A model generated the notes under the pieces. That model ran no database searches. It worked only from the letters and a program-made list of their open reading frames with translations, and was not told where the DNA came from. This document shows, one piece after another, positions 23,830-34,689 of a DNA stretch of 64,000 nt. Numbering within the stretch: position 1 is the stretch's first letter; each line of letters begins with the position of its first letter. The position numbers and the translations under genes were made by a program. Source of the stretch: Emydura subglobosa. Lineage: Eukaryota > Chordata > Testudines > Chelidae. The stretch covers positions 32,905,563 to 32,969,562 of the forward strand of contig ML679962.1 of the NCBI GenBank assembly GCA_007922225.1. Direction: 5' to 3'.

Positions 23830-24640
23830 TTCATCCTTAATTCAGTTTTTTGGTTTTTTTTTGTGAATAGAGAACTCTAATTCCTTCAAATGCTTTCTGA
23901 TTTAGCCCTTCCTATACACAGTCAATTAATTGCTTCATTTGGCCTTGTCACTATTTCTTGCTTCGGTTTAAAAATCCTTCAAATGCTGGTAAGAGGCCCT
24001 GTATTTATGATTTCTTTCTATTTAAGAGCATTTGGTTAAGGCATTCGACTAACAGGGAGACTGCACAATAAATAGGAGACATGTATGCAAGTGAAATACC
24101 ATGGTCATAAGCATTATGTGGTTTCCTGGTAAAATGTGACCTATTGATTTGTATGCTACAGATCCGTTTATGTGGAACAGAAGCCATCATTTCAAAGAAG
24201 ATAAAAGCAACCAGATTGGACATCTTTCTGCAAGTTCACTTTAATACTTAGCCACTATCAGATGAAAATGCAAAAGAAGAAACATTTGTGAAATGAATAG
24301 TATTGAAGGCAGATGCCTTTTAACTCCAGAAAAGGTTGACTTCCATTATATACCAATATAATTATCAGTGTCTTCAGAATTCACTTTCTAAGGAAAAACT
24401 GCCACTTTAAAATTTGTCCTGAATAATGGAGAGTGCGTAATTGTGTAATGTGGTTGCTCCTGCATGGGTCATTGGTAGTGGGGATCCAACTCATGGATCT
24501 TAAAATATGAGCCTCTACTGCCTGCATTAAAAGGCTGGCTTCTGTTAGCAAAGGCTGCAGCAGGCTCATCAATCTCTACATTTGGCACAGCCACAGCTAA
24601 AGGGAGACAGAGCCACAGCGATCCGGGACTGGATTGTGAC
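23830..24640. other. No recognisable gene
   Basis: Short frames only; no identifiable feature. Confidence 0.35.
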
Positions 24641-24905
24641 TAGGGGAATGTCTTCACTGACGGTGGGAAAATTCGCTGCCTTCAGATCGCTCTATCCAGA
24701 TCAATTAAGCAGTTAATCGATCCAGAAGTCAACGCGCTAAAACCACCCCCTCAAGTGGGGCAGCGTTGCATTGACTGGAACACATTTGCCGTTGGCGCAG
24801 TGCAGTAAAGACGCTGCGTAGAAGAGGAATTACGAAATCGACGGGGGTTATGCAAGCTACTCTTACTCTGCCGCCGAATTTCAAGGTAAGTGTAGAACAG
24901 GCCTT
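24641..24905. mobile_element. Probable hAT-like MITE, CpG-rich interior
   Basis: The left end AGGGGAATGTCTTCACTGAC and the reverse complement of the right end, AAGGCCTGTTCTACACTTAC, are similar, in the style GGCNTGTCTACAC found at other MITE ends in this window. The interior has many CpG sites (for example AACGCGCTA near 24,731), unusual in this CpG-poor window and suggesting a younger insertion. No transposase is encoded. The ends are approximate. Confidence 0.5.
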
Positions 24906-25129
24906 GGAAAGCTGCAATTTGGTTTCTGGTCCCGCCCCTTGCTCCAGGTAAGAAGTGATCTGTCATTGGTCTATGCCAGGAACACACTACCAAATATGCT
25001 TGCTTGCCAAATTTCCCCAGGCCCATACGGCTTGCCCCTTCCCCGCTCCCCCCACATGCACAGGAGCAGTATCCCACAGAGGCCACTCCTGTCTCCCATC
25101 CCACATATTGCTATTCATGATAAGGCCAT

Positions 25130-25260
25130 TCCACACAGATGCTATTGTTATTTATGTATTTGTACTGCGGTAACACCCCGGAGCCCCAGTCATTGACCAG
25201 GATCTCATGGCGCTAGGTGCTTTGTCATCCCTGCCTCAGAGGATTTACAATCTAAATCCT
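25130..25260 (-). mobile_element. MIR-like SINE 3' tail, minus strand
   Basis: On the minus strand this reads GATTTAGATTGTAAATCC, then CCTAGCGCCATGAGATCC, then GACTGGGGCTCCGGGGTG and TACAAATACATAAATAAC, the tail of the SINE/L3-CR1-like family seen also at 38.9 and 61.4 kb. Confidence 0.6.
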
Positions 25261-25264
25261 GGTC

Positions 25265-26415
25265 TGATGCGTCAGACATGTGACAACTTTGCCCTTAATT
25301 TGTGACCCTTGCTTTACTGATAAAGAAACTTAATCGGCGACACTGGGAGATGACACCCATAGCTAGGCATGTTAATTTCACAACTCAGCCTAAGTGGATG
25401 TTACTTAGATGCCAGGAGAGCAGGACTAGGGCCCTTCTAAGAAGATACTCCAGCTTTATTTTACCTCTTTTTACACACTGGTCTGCTTGCTTTCCTGCTA
25501 CAAACCAACCTTTCTGTCCTCTTGTTGTAAAACTGGCACCATTACTTAGAGTACCTTTGAACACGGCCCAGGTGCAGTTGCCCCACTTACACCAGAGCTT
25601 AATTCTACCCTATGTCAGCAAACTAGGCATGCCCACTGAAGTGTCTTAAATGAATTTGCCTTGCTGGATTACTTGTGTCAGAGCCAACAATCTGTAATGG
25701 AGATTACAGCTCCTATATGCAATTGCCATGACACAGGGAAGTCTTTTAAGAGCTTTAAAGATACATACAGCACTATAAACATTAGTAACTTTACCATCAC
25801 GGATAAGACAAGGGAAATAAATTACATTAATTTTGCATTGGGTTATCATGAATAGCCTGTTCAATAATAAAATCCAGGTGCACTTTGAAGGAACAAAAAG
25901 AAAGGAAGCATGAAAAAGCATATCTCTGTTTGCAGCTTCACCACAGGGAAATCTAATTCATGTTTGCTTAGATTTACTATAAGAAAGGACCTTGAAAATG
26001 AGACACTCTTTGTTCTGATAGTCCTATTTAATCCATACATGCCCGGATTGTGATAAGTATTTTACCTTGTTGATTCGTCACTTCTAAAGAGGAAGGTCTT
26101 ATCCTCTCTAGTGGGAATATGCAGACAAAACAAGTGCAAACTTGAAAAAGTCACACCAAGCTTGGGAGAGGAGAGCAGGCACTCATATTCACATGGGAAA
26201 ATATCATGGGATGTTTTTGATTTTCCTTCAGAGACAGCTGGCAAGGCTCAGTCCAGGTCTGTGCAAAAATTGAGGGACAGGATGTATACAACCACTTCTG
26301 TCTCTGCACGGGGCCTGGCACAAACGCAGCCCTTTTGCACAGAAAGCACAAGTGTAACCAGCTGCCTAGGGTCAGTGCAAGTTATGCATTTGCTGCTCGG
26401 TGCCTAATCCACAGA
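25265..26415. other. No recognisable gene
   Basis: A 115-codon plus frame at 25,302-25,649 has no recognisable domain. Nothing else supported. Confidence 0.35.
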
Positions 26416-26417
26416 GG

Positions 26418-26528
26418 ACACTGCTCTGGTACAGCTCGCAGCTTGAGAGCCTGGCTCTTTAGCTAAAACTAGAGAGACTCTCGCGTCTAGTTAAAGAGAT
26501 CCCCAGTTTGATTCCTGGTGCTGGCCAA
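26418..26528 (+). repeat. tRNA-like/hairpin element
   Basis: CTCTTTAGCTAAAACTAGAG faces GTCTAGTTAAAGAGATCC as a hairpin, followed by CCAGTTTGATTCCTGG, which has the form of a tRNA T-arm (B box GTTTGATTCC, about 26,506-26,515). It may be a tRNA-derived SINE head. It is not a functional tRNA: no proper acceptor stem or anticodon arm can be assigned. Confidence 0.4.
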
Positions 26529-26529
26529 G

Positions 26530-27360
26530 ACAGTTATTCCATAAGGACTGCTTGGGACTAGCACTACCCTGTAGAAAGGGGCATGGCTGACTCCCTGTAC
26601 CTCTTCCACCCAGAATAGAACTGCTACGTGGTGGGGGCAGAGGAGAGAGATGCACCATTTAAAAAGGTGTCACTATGGCTCCACTCCCCAGAGCTCTAGG
26701 GGCAGTGTGATTAAGGAGCACTGGCCGGCAGCAGTAGGCTGTCACACTGTGCCTAGAATGGGGCTCTAGCTTATAGACATATGTTTATAGAGGTTAACGT
26801 TGAAACATTTACCAACACAGTGTCAGCTGGGGTAAATAATGTGGCTCCATTGACTTGTGCCATACAGTAGCTAAAGACCCAGCCCAGTGAATCCACTAAC
26901 AGCCCCAAAAACCTGGCGTAAGGAGAATCAGAAGTCAATACCCTAGATCCATGCACCAATTTTCTTATTGTGCATCTTAATAAAATATACCCGTTTGTTA
27001 CTTGTTGCAGGTGGCGGCTCATCTAATTTAGCAAAATGAAGGTAAATTCAGAAAACGAGGGTAACAATTCTGAATCTGTTACAGTTTGGCAATATATGGT
27101 TTTGAGATGGGAAATCAAGGAATTCCACATTGCTCTAGCCCTAAGCCTGCTCACAGTCTCATGCTAATCTGATGCTATCCAATGTTCTGGCATTTTACAC
27201 GCTTGTAATTGGCATTCAAAATAATTCCTCCAAGAGGTTTTTTGTTTTGTTTTTCTAATAGTGATTTTATTGATGGATGAAACGATGGTGTAGCAGCTAG
27301 TAGATTTCTAGTTTATTTAGAACATTTTCTCTGCCTTTTCATTTCCAGATAAATAAAGAA
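26530..27360. other. No recognisable gene
   Basis: Short frames only; nothing to support. Confidence 0.35.
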
Positions 27361-27364
27361 AGGA

Positions 27365-27574
27365 CGGTCTTCTTCAGACACTGAGCTGGGACTCAGGAGA
27401 TCTGGTTCCGTTCCTGACTCTGCAACAGATTTCCCATGTGATTATGGGGAATGTATTTAATCTCTGTGCCTCAATTCCCCATTTGTTACATAGGCAGAAT
27501 AATCCTCACTCTGCCTGTCTTCTCTACCTAGACTGTAAACTTTCCAGGGCAAGGGCTGTCTCTACGAGCAGCAC
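27365..27574 (+). mobile_element. MIR/CORE-SINE-like element, 5' part, split by an LTR
   Basis: GAGCTGGGACTCAGGAGATC, B box GGTTCCGTTCC (27,404-27,414), CTCTGTGCCTCAATTCCCCA, then the tail AGACTGTAAACTTTCCAGGG. The SINE breaks at 27,574 and resumes at 28,011 (TTAGCACAATGG...), so the LTR in between inserted into it. This gives the relative age: SINE older than LTR. Confidence 0.8.
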
Positions 27575-28010
27575 TGTGACAGGGGACACTCGCCTCTCCT
27601 GAATGCCTCCTGTCGGTTGCATGTGAACCTGCACTCTCTCTCACTTGGGCCTCCGAACAAGCCTTATCCACTCTGCCCCTGGCAGGACCCATGCCCACCC
27701 CACTACTCCAGGTCCCAACCCAGAGACCCTACAAATAGCAGCCATATGCTGCTTCCTTTAATAACTGCTACTGCAATTCCCTAGGCCACGTCCCATGCAG
27801 TCCCTTCCTCTTTACCCCTATCTGTTCCTGCTGGAGCAGAGTCTCTCCCAGGCCGCCTCACCTGGTGAGTTTCACCGTCTTCCTCACCCTTCTGGTTCCA
27901 GCCAGCAGCTGATCTGCTCAGCCCCTGCAGTGCTTTTTAACTGGGCCTGCTGCGCTCTGATTGGCTGCTTCCCTGAAGGCCTCGAAGGACCCGGTACACC
28001 TCCCATCACA
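27575..28010 (-). mobile_element. Solo LTR (copy B), 436 bp, with 5-bp target duplication
   Basis: Bounded by TGTGACAGGGG at the left and CCCATCACA at the right, so the termini are inverted TGTGA/TCACA. It is flanked by AGCAC on both sides (27,570-27,574 and 28,011-28,015). A 5-bp duplication and TG...CA ends are the hallmark of an LTR integrated by a retroviral-type integrase. No internal gag/pol sequence adjoins, so it is a solo LTR from recombination. Sense is minus, judged from promoter boxes. It interrupts a SINE. Retrovirus-like or Ty3-like parent cannot be decided. Confidence 0.9.
27933..27964 (-). promoter_or_regulatory. LTR promoter boxes (copy B)
   Basis: On the minus strand CCAAT (complement of 27,960-27,964) precedes a TATA-like TTAAAAAG (complement of 27,933-27,940) by about 20 bases, followed downstream by CTGAGCAGATCAG, which is shared with copy A. 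Confidence 0.55.
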
Positions 28011-28045
28011 AGCACTTAGCACAATGGCGCCCCAATCTCTGCTGC
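28011..28045 (+). mobile_element. MIR-like SINE, 3' remainder after the LTR
   Basis: AGCACTTAGCACAATGG and CGCCCCAATCTCTG continue the SINE tail interrupted at 27,574. The first five bases are the duplicated target AGCAC. Confidence 0.75.
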
Positions 28046-28324
28046 TGAAGGTTAAGGTTTTACTGAAATATGAATTATTGCTACTATTAGGCTTAATTTT
28101 GGCACAAAAAAATAGCAAACCGAAATCCCTTTTTATAATTTTTTTTTCAAATTTGATGTGGGTTAAATTACATTTACATTTCAGGAAAGGCATTTTGAAA
28201 TGGAAATAAGATGTATTTATTTTGTCTTCAGCTTGCTTTATGCAACACTAGTAACCTTTGCTATTGCCTTCGTAGGTCTCCACGCTTGCAAAGTCTGATG
28301 TCTGGTTAATTGTATGCACAGTAA

Positions 28325-28548
28325 TTCCAAAGTAGCAAGCCACTTAAGCACCTGCTTAGTTTTAAGCATGACAGTAATCCTCACTGGTTTCCATGGGACT
28401 ATTCACGTGCTTAACTTTAAGCAGATGCTTAAATGGTTTTCTAGACCAGACCCTAATGGTAGTCCAATTGACTTAAATGAGAGCATTCTCAAAAGCACAA
28501 AATTAAGCACGTGCAGAAATCTTTGCAAGATCAGGGCCTTGTCAATAG
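28325..28548. repeat. Palindromic element (TTAAGCACGTGC-type arms)
   Basis: CACTTAAGCACCTGCTTAG, TTTTAAGCATGACAG, CATGGGACTATTCACGTG, CTTAACTTTAAGCAGATGC, then AATTAAGCACGTGCAG and AAGATCAGGGCC. Repeated forward and inverted TTAAGC units around a CATGGGACTATTCACG centre; a relative of 3,416-3,533. Class unknown, MITE-like in form. Confidence 0.55.
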
Positions 28549-28741
28549 ACCTCACAATTCAGAGAGAGCTTGTGCTAAGAAACTGTTCTTCGTAGGAAGG
28601 CATGGAAATCCACTATGGTCACATATCCCGGCTAACACAGGACAAATCCACTTCAACATATATTTACTTGTGTTAGAAACGGGAAAGCTAAATAGCTGAA
28701 GTCATGCCACTACTTCAGTTTACTTTAATAATTAATAAGTC

Positions 28742-28762
28742 ATAATAAATAATAATAATAAT
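28742..28762 (+). repeat. AAT microsatellite
   Basis: About seven AAT/ATA units immediately before the minus-strand SINE; probably grown from the AT-rich tail of that SINE. Confidence 0.85.
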
Positions 28763-28975
28763 ACCTCTCTCATATAGCGCTTTTCATCCATAGATCTCAA
28801 AGCATTTTACAAAGGAGTTCTGTATTGTGAGCCTCATTTTACAGATGGGCAAACTGAGGCACAAATAAGTGAGCTGACTTGCCTATGGTTGCCAACAGGA
28901 TAGGGCAGGGCTGGGAATAGTACACAGCTCTCCTTAGTCCCAGTCTACAGCTCTATCCTCTGGGACACAATACCC
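28763..28975 (-). mobile_element. MIR/L2-like SINE, minus strand
   Basis: Plus-strand phrases ATATAGCGCTTTTCATCC, CTCATTTTACAGATGGGCAA, ACTGAGGCACAAATAAGTGA, GACTTGCCTATGGTTGCC, CAGCTCTATCCTCTGGGACA are the reverse complement of a MIR/CORE-SINE core and head. No coding content. Confidence 0.75.
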
Positions 28976-28999
28976 AAACTTTAGGGAAGCTCTGCTGTT

Positions 29000-29537
29000 T
29001 TAAACACTGCTATATCCTTCTGTAATGAATTTGAATTAAGTGATGACATGTGCATTTGCTTTGGTTCTTAAGATTATAGACAGGAATGTTGCATCTAAAC
29101 AAATTCTCCACCTGCCAGAATGTGAAAGAAAGAAATCTCATGTTGTTTCATTGGAAAGATACATTAAAGTGTTTACAATTTAGTGTGTGTAATAGAGTTC
29201 CAAGGTTTATAGTCTGCTTCATTAAGATATACATGTGGATAGCCTGAATATGTTTTTTTATTCTGAGCTTGATTCTTCAGACCCTTCTGAGAAAGAGGTT
29301 GAAATTGTGAATCCTCGCTTAAGAGAAAACACAAATGAAACATTATAATACTTCATGCCGCAGTAAATGAGAGGCATCAGGGAGATGGGCTGTGAAAAGG
29401 AAATGTACAATTATCCCAAATGAAGGGAAAGGATTTGAGTTGATTATCTGAATTTTTTTCCCCGTACCTGATTGTGACTTTAGCGGCTATTGAGTATTAG
29501 TTACATTTTGTGTAAATACGTAGTGAGCTGAGCAAGT
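29000..29537. other. No recognisable gene
   Basis: AT-rich, short frames only, up to an assembly gap. Confidence 0.35.
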
Positions 29538-29547
29538 NNNNNNNNNN
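29538..29547. other. Assembly gap (10 N)
   Basis: Ten N characters. The true length of the gap is unknown; the flanks are AT-rich and show no repeat match to each other. Confidence 0.99.
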
Positions 29548-30440
29548 GTCTGTAGGGGCCAAAGCATAATTAATAGAAACTAGCACGGTTTAGAACATGA
29601 ACAACAAATACCGACCATTTCTTCTATATAAAGAAGTGGAATGACTTTTCTTATTTTGATTATAGAAATTGGAATATCCTTTGTGCAGCTCTTTTCTTTT
29701 TTCTCCCCCTGGGGCAGACTTTTCAATGGAGAGTTATTTTGGAATACAAGAATGTATGGGAAATTTACCAAGTGACAGTCATACAATAAATGCATAAAAC
29801 CTTTCTGCCCCCAAATTGCCGTTTGCTGAAGTGAGAGAGAGACAGGAATGTTGGGAGGAAAAGAACATTCATCCCAGAGTAATTGGGGGGCAAAGAGAGT
29901 GGATCAAAAGGAAATAAATAGTGTCTTTATAAAGTATAGAGCAGATATTTTAGCCCTTTAATTAACATGGCTCATTTTTCCATCAACATTATTACTCTCA
30001 GATGTATAGATGGCATCCATAAAAACAACAACATGAAAATACTGAATTCATCAGCACTTTTTAACTCACAGTGGGAAGTAGAAAAAAAAGTAGGTACTTG
30101 AGCTGCAATATGTTTTTCATATGAGGAGCCAATAGCTAATGGACATCTACTGAACTGTAACATGTTTCTTTTCATTTGCTATGGACAGCAACATTAGAAA
30201 ACCAAAGAAATATCCAACGAGAATTCTCTTTTGTTCTCTGCTCCACAGGAACTGCTTTGAAAATGTACCTTTCAAGTCACTGATTCCCCTGACAGTCAGG
30301 AAAAGGAAATGTTTTAAAATCTTTGGACTGTTTTAAACAAGTAATATCTTAACATCACTTAATTCCTGGGTTTTCTACCTAGGGGTTTTAGGGAATTGTA
30401 AACATCCTTTTTTCCCTTTATAGCTAGATGTATGGGGGGA
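29548..30440. other. No recognisable gene
   Basis: AT-rich, short frames only. May include unique non-coding DNA. Confidence 0.35.
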
Positions 30441-30446
30441 CCAAAA

Positions 30447-30516
30447 CCTGTGGTCCCCAAACTATTTTTTTTCTGTGGTAGCAGGGGGTCACAACATGGA
30501 AAATGTTGAGCCACTG
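30447..30516. mobile_element. hAT-type element fragment
   Basis: CTGTGGTCCCCAAACTAT at the left and GGTCACAACATGGAAAATG, TTGAGCCACTG at the right have the form of hAT/Charlie-type ends (CAGTGG.TC.. and inverse). Too short to be complete; probably an internally deleted copy. Confidence 0.45.
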
Positions 30517-30519
30517 ACT

Positions 30520-32460
30520 TACATAACATTTCTGCCATAGAGAAAAATCTCATTTCCTATACATGTACTCTACCATATATAAAAATATATATTGTATACT
30601 CTGTCCCAACCACTTCTTTTCAGTAACAACCATTTGCAACAGATATTGGAGAAATTGACACTCCTGTTTTAACTTATCAGAACAGCTGATGTTATTCAAT
30701 AAACTCAACAGTGACAGAAAATAGTCTTTCACCTACTATCAAGGAGGCAGACATGAACAGGATCTGTGAGAGAGAGGTGCTAGCATTTCCTGCAGTGCAC
30801 CCAGATATGAATATTCCCTTCCTTTAAGAAGAGTTGGGAAGATCCTTAATGAACAAGCATGGAAGTCAGAATCTTTCCATTGGTTTCAATGCGTTTCAGA
30901 TCACATCCTAAATATGTATTGTCATAATTTATTATTACACCCCGTCTGTCTCCTTTTGGATGAAGCATCAGACAGATGCTGGACGTGCACATTAACACCT
31001 GGCAAAATTTTTCAGATCATTATTCCTAACTTTTCACCATTCCAGAATCAGCCGATGTGCAAACTCTTAACTGATGTTTTAGCATTTTCTTTAAGGTAAG
31101 GAAGAACGTTGTCATTCTCTAATTGCTCTTTTTATTTTCTCCAGCTTTACGTGTTTTGAGCTTTGGCTCCTTGGAGAATGTGCTTTAAATGATCTTTCTA
31201 TAGCTGACTTGTGTAAAGATACCACACAATAACTGTTGCTACCCACATCAATTCCTACTTTATTTTTTCTCACCAGTTTATGGCAGAAATTCATTTTAAG
31301 AACAAACATCTTTTTCTTTGCCTTTTTCAGTGGCTATACTACTGAATTTCATTTGCAATGTTGGTTGCACATTTGGTCTTTAAGTGCTCAATTATGGCTT
31401 TTCCCCAAGCCTCTTGTAATGGCCAGCACATAACAGTGCTGCTTGAGGAACGGACCAGGAACCAGATTGTAAATCTGAGGAGCTCTGCCCACTCCCCACC
31501 CCTGCAGGTTTATACACCAACCACTTGTACAGGACAATGAGTGATGGCCATAGAGGGTAGCACATGCAAGGGCATAAGAGGATTTCTTATTACCTTCTTC
31601 TGAGTCTGAGAAGGGTGGCAGCCTTACAAATTGATTTCTCATTGGTGGACAAATTAGTGATGTGAAGTCTGAGTATATTCTTACTCCAATTTATTATTTT
31701 ACACTGATTTACATCAGTCCTTGAACAGAAGTAGTTAACCATCTCCCACACAATCTGCTCCTTTAGGAATCTGGGCCAAAGCCCCAACTCTAGTCAAAGC
31801 ACCCATGCCAAAGGATTTACTCTAGTCAGAACAATTAAGGTCAAGAGCACACTCCTCTGATGCTTGCCAAAGCTTCCTCCCTCCACAAAGAAAACTCCAT
31901 CACAAAGTTTACCATTACCACAAGCACTTCTAAGAACTGCAGTTGTGTGCTAGCAAAAAAGAACTTGTAAGTCTATGTGTAACAGAACCACCTACTGACT
32001 CCCGCCATAACACCTTCTTACTCTCGTGATTAGCAGGTTGTTATCCATGGTAATAATCTGTCCCTTACGTAGAGATAATCTTAAAAAAACCCAAACATAA
32101 CAGCAAACAAATTTAACAAATGTAGCAGAACTAATTTAGGTGTAGCCTTCCCCTCCCAAATGTGATTGGCATTAAATCTAATACACTAAAATTATTTGGC
32201 TACACCACATTTGTGTTAGATTCTCTGTATTAATACTATTCCAGCTTGACTCTCATATGAAATCAATAACAAGTTAATCCTGATCTAGCCCAGTGATGCT
32301 AATATAAAAATATAGTGCTGCATTCTAATGGTCCTGATGAACATTAAAGTTTATTTTATATAGTTTTCTATCCTCAAGGTCCTTTGAAATCATTCTTTGT
32401 AATAGAAGCAGCCTGCTACATTGGTTATCAGTTAAAATCATATCTCCCTAGTCTTCTCAC
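30520..32460. other. No recognisable gene
   Basis: Short frames only. Phrases near 31,697-31,780 (TTACACTGATTTACATCAGT and GAATCTGGGCC) hint at another decayed palindromic element, not bounded. Confidence 0.35.
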
Positions 32461-32474
32461 ATTTACACTAGCAT

Positions 32475-32565
32475 AGAATATAAGTAACTATAATGAAATC
32501 AGTAAGTTACACCAATTAAAAACGGTATAAGAGCAGAAACAAACCATCATTCTACCAGGAGTAAT
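32475..32565. repeat. Palindromic element remnant (TTACACC arms)
   Basis: GTAACTATAATGAAATCAGT, then AAGTTACACCAATTAAAAAC and GGTATAAGAGCAGAAAC. Resembles the TAACTCCATTGAAGTCAATG / GAGTTACACC palindrome style seen at 15.05 kb. Confidence 0.4.
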
Positions 32566-32712
32566 AGACCATTCACCCCTGTTTTAAACCCCAACATTAC
32601 TTTTATTTTGGATTCAGTATAAATCTATTTTTCTTGCTCATCTATGCCAGACATAGCCTATCCTGTTTCTCGAGGGGTCTGATCTTTCCCCAAGTCTTAC
32701 CATGACTCTAAT

Positions 32713-32961
32713 GGGAGTATGTCTACCCAGCCCGTGGCAAACTTCTGGAGCAGGTGCTATCACTCTAAAAACAGCCATGCAGACATTGCAGCTCAGGCTC
32801 CAGAGCCTAGGGAAGGGACTTTAGAGCCCTAGCTGCTCATTAAAAGCACGGTCTACCAAGCTATTTGCAGCATGGTAGCGTGAGCCCCATGGGCCCAAGT
32901 CTGTTGACCCAGGCGGGGAAGCTCACTGCCATTGGCTGCTGCTGGCTGTGTAGCCATATCC
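32713..32961. mobile_element. hAT-like MITE (TATGTCTAC ends)
   Basis: The left end GGAGTATGTCTACCCAGCC and the reverse complement of the right end, GGATATGGCTACACAGCC, match with a few changes. About 249 bp. The interior phrases CAGACATTGCAGCTCAGG and TTTAGAGCCCTAGCTGC are in the style of the 42.0-kb element. No transposase. Confidence 0.55.
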
Positions 32962-32964
32962 TCA

Positions 32965-34340
32965 TTGGCTTGAATGGGGACCCAGATGAGAGCTGTAAAT
33001 CCCAGGTATTTCTGATGGTTGAAGTCTTGTGAGTGGCAGAGTCATATTTATGATCAACAAATAATGGTGACCTCAAGCTTCTGAAGGGAGAGACATTGTC
33101 CATGAGTTGAATCTGCATCCAGGCCCTTAGTTAGCATGAGTGAGGAAATCCACATGGAGTTGCTGCCTCCTCGCCAGCTCATGTGGGTGGGGAAGGAGGT
33201 ATGACCAGATTAGGAGTCAGACATAGGGTGGTCTGGGAAGGGAGTCACCAACAGAATGGAGCTTGATTTGATTGTGCTTGGTGGGTGCGCCAGTTACTTT
33301 ACATTCCCAAGTCACCGGCAAGCAAGTGGGTGCTGCCATCTTGGTTGTCCATAATTGTAACCGCTCTACTCCTCAATACAAGACTTACAGGAATGACCCT
33401 GCCATGTGAGATGAGTCTGATTTACTATGAGGTGCACCAGTTTGGAATGTAAGTACAAGAGATGGACTCGAGTTGCAGAATGCAGATCTAGATTTTGAAA
33501 ACTGCTCCCTGCTTCACCCCCACTCTCTTCCAAGAACGATATTTAGATCTTGCTTATTGGTCCAGCCTACCAAAAAGAGAGAAGCCAACTACAAAATTCA
33601 GAATTGGACCTCTTTTTGGATTCTGACCTACACTGACAAACACACAATCCAGGGTTGTTCAAATCTTGTGTTTAGTGCAGGCCCATCTATATTTAGTAAC
33701 TTGAGGTTATATAGTAAGTTCTATAAGCTGGGTACAATACTAAAAGTTCACTTACAGACTAGACTAGTTTGAGGTTTATTCCCCCTAATCTAAGAAAACC
33801 AAACAAGTTGTCAGAATTCCCTACAAAACACCCACTCCAAAATCTTAGGGAATCCTCCCTGTCTTTTCTTGACTTCAGTGGGAATTTAACTGAGTAAGGG
33901 GAAGAGATTTTTATCTTTTAGTTGAACAATCTGCTCTAGAACATCCCCAACTTCTTTACATATTTCCTCATGAGGATAGTTGAAAGTCACATATCAAAGA
34001 CCATGGCTGATCTTCTCAGGGCAGGTGAGACACTGAACTATTTTATGATCCTGCTGAAGTGGAAAGTTGTCCAATGAGAGTTATTTAAAAAGGTCAATTA
34101 CACCCAGCTATTTCACACAGAAAACCAACTCAAGAACCCTGCCACCCTACATTAATAAATTAGTACAGGGCAGCTCCATATTTAATGTAGATCAGCTTAT
34201 GGATACAGGCCCCTTCATCTCTGGTTCTCATGGAGCTAATGTTTAGAAGCCCAGATGGCTGCAAGAGAGAAAAAAAAACTGGGTAATTTGGACTCATTAG
34301 TTGGACAATTTCTGGAGACCTTGAGGAAAAAAGTTTCTAA
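32965..34340. other. No recognisable gene
   Basis: A 99-codon plus frame (33,473-33,772) is not recognisable. TTGACTTCAGTGGGAATTTA near 33,870 is a lone half of the palindrome core. Confidence 0.35.
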
Positions 34341-34344
34341 AAAC

Positions 34345-34680
34345 CCTAAATGTCTCCACTGCAGTGTTAATTCACTGGGTGATCAGAACCCAGGTCGGTC
34401 TAGCCCAGGTGTGAGCAGCCCCACTGCAAAGCCACTCAAGTTACTGGGTTCTCATTGGTGCTGCAGTGTGTGTATTGCTAGGGCTTCTGGGAGCATAGCC
34501 CCTGGTTCTTTGTGCTGCATTAAACTGAGCCGCTCTATTAGTCTCTCCCAGTGTTCGTGGGAGAACTTGTCTGTCCTTCAGAGCACATGGAGGGAATTGT
34601 GGGAAGGCATTGGAGGACTATCGACCTGTTAATGATTTAGCCTGCATCCTCACTGCAAAGTGGTTGGGTTAGCAGCCAGA
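34345..34680. mobile_element. Probable MITE (CTGCAGTG / CTGCAAAGT ends)
   Basis: ATGTCTCCACTGCAGTGTTA at the left and GCATCCTCACTGCAAAGTGG at the right bracket a GC-richer block with TAGCCCAGGTGTGAGCAG and GGGCTTCTGGGAGCATAG. The style matches short hAT-like elements elsewhere in the window. The ends do not give a clean inverted pair, so the class is tentative. The 125-codon plus frame here is not coding. Confidence 0.4.
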
Positions 34681-34689
34681 ATGAAAGCT

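Noticed and set aside
27575..28010. Part of an intact endogenous retrovirus
   Set aside because: SINE sequence continues directly on both sides, so no internal retroviral region exists here; it is a solo LTR.
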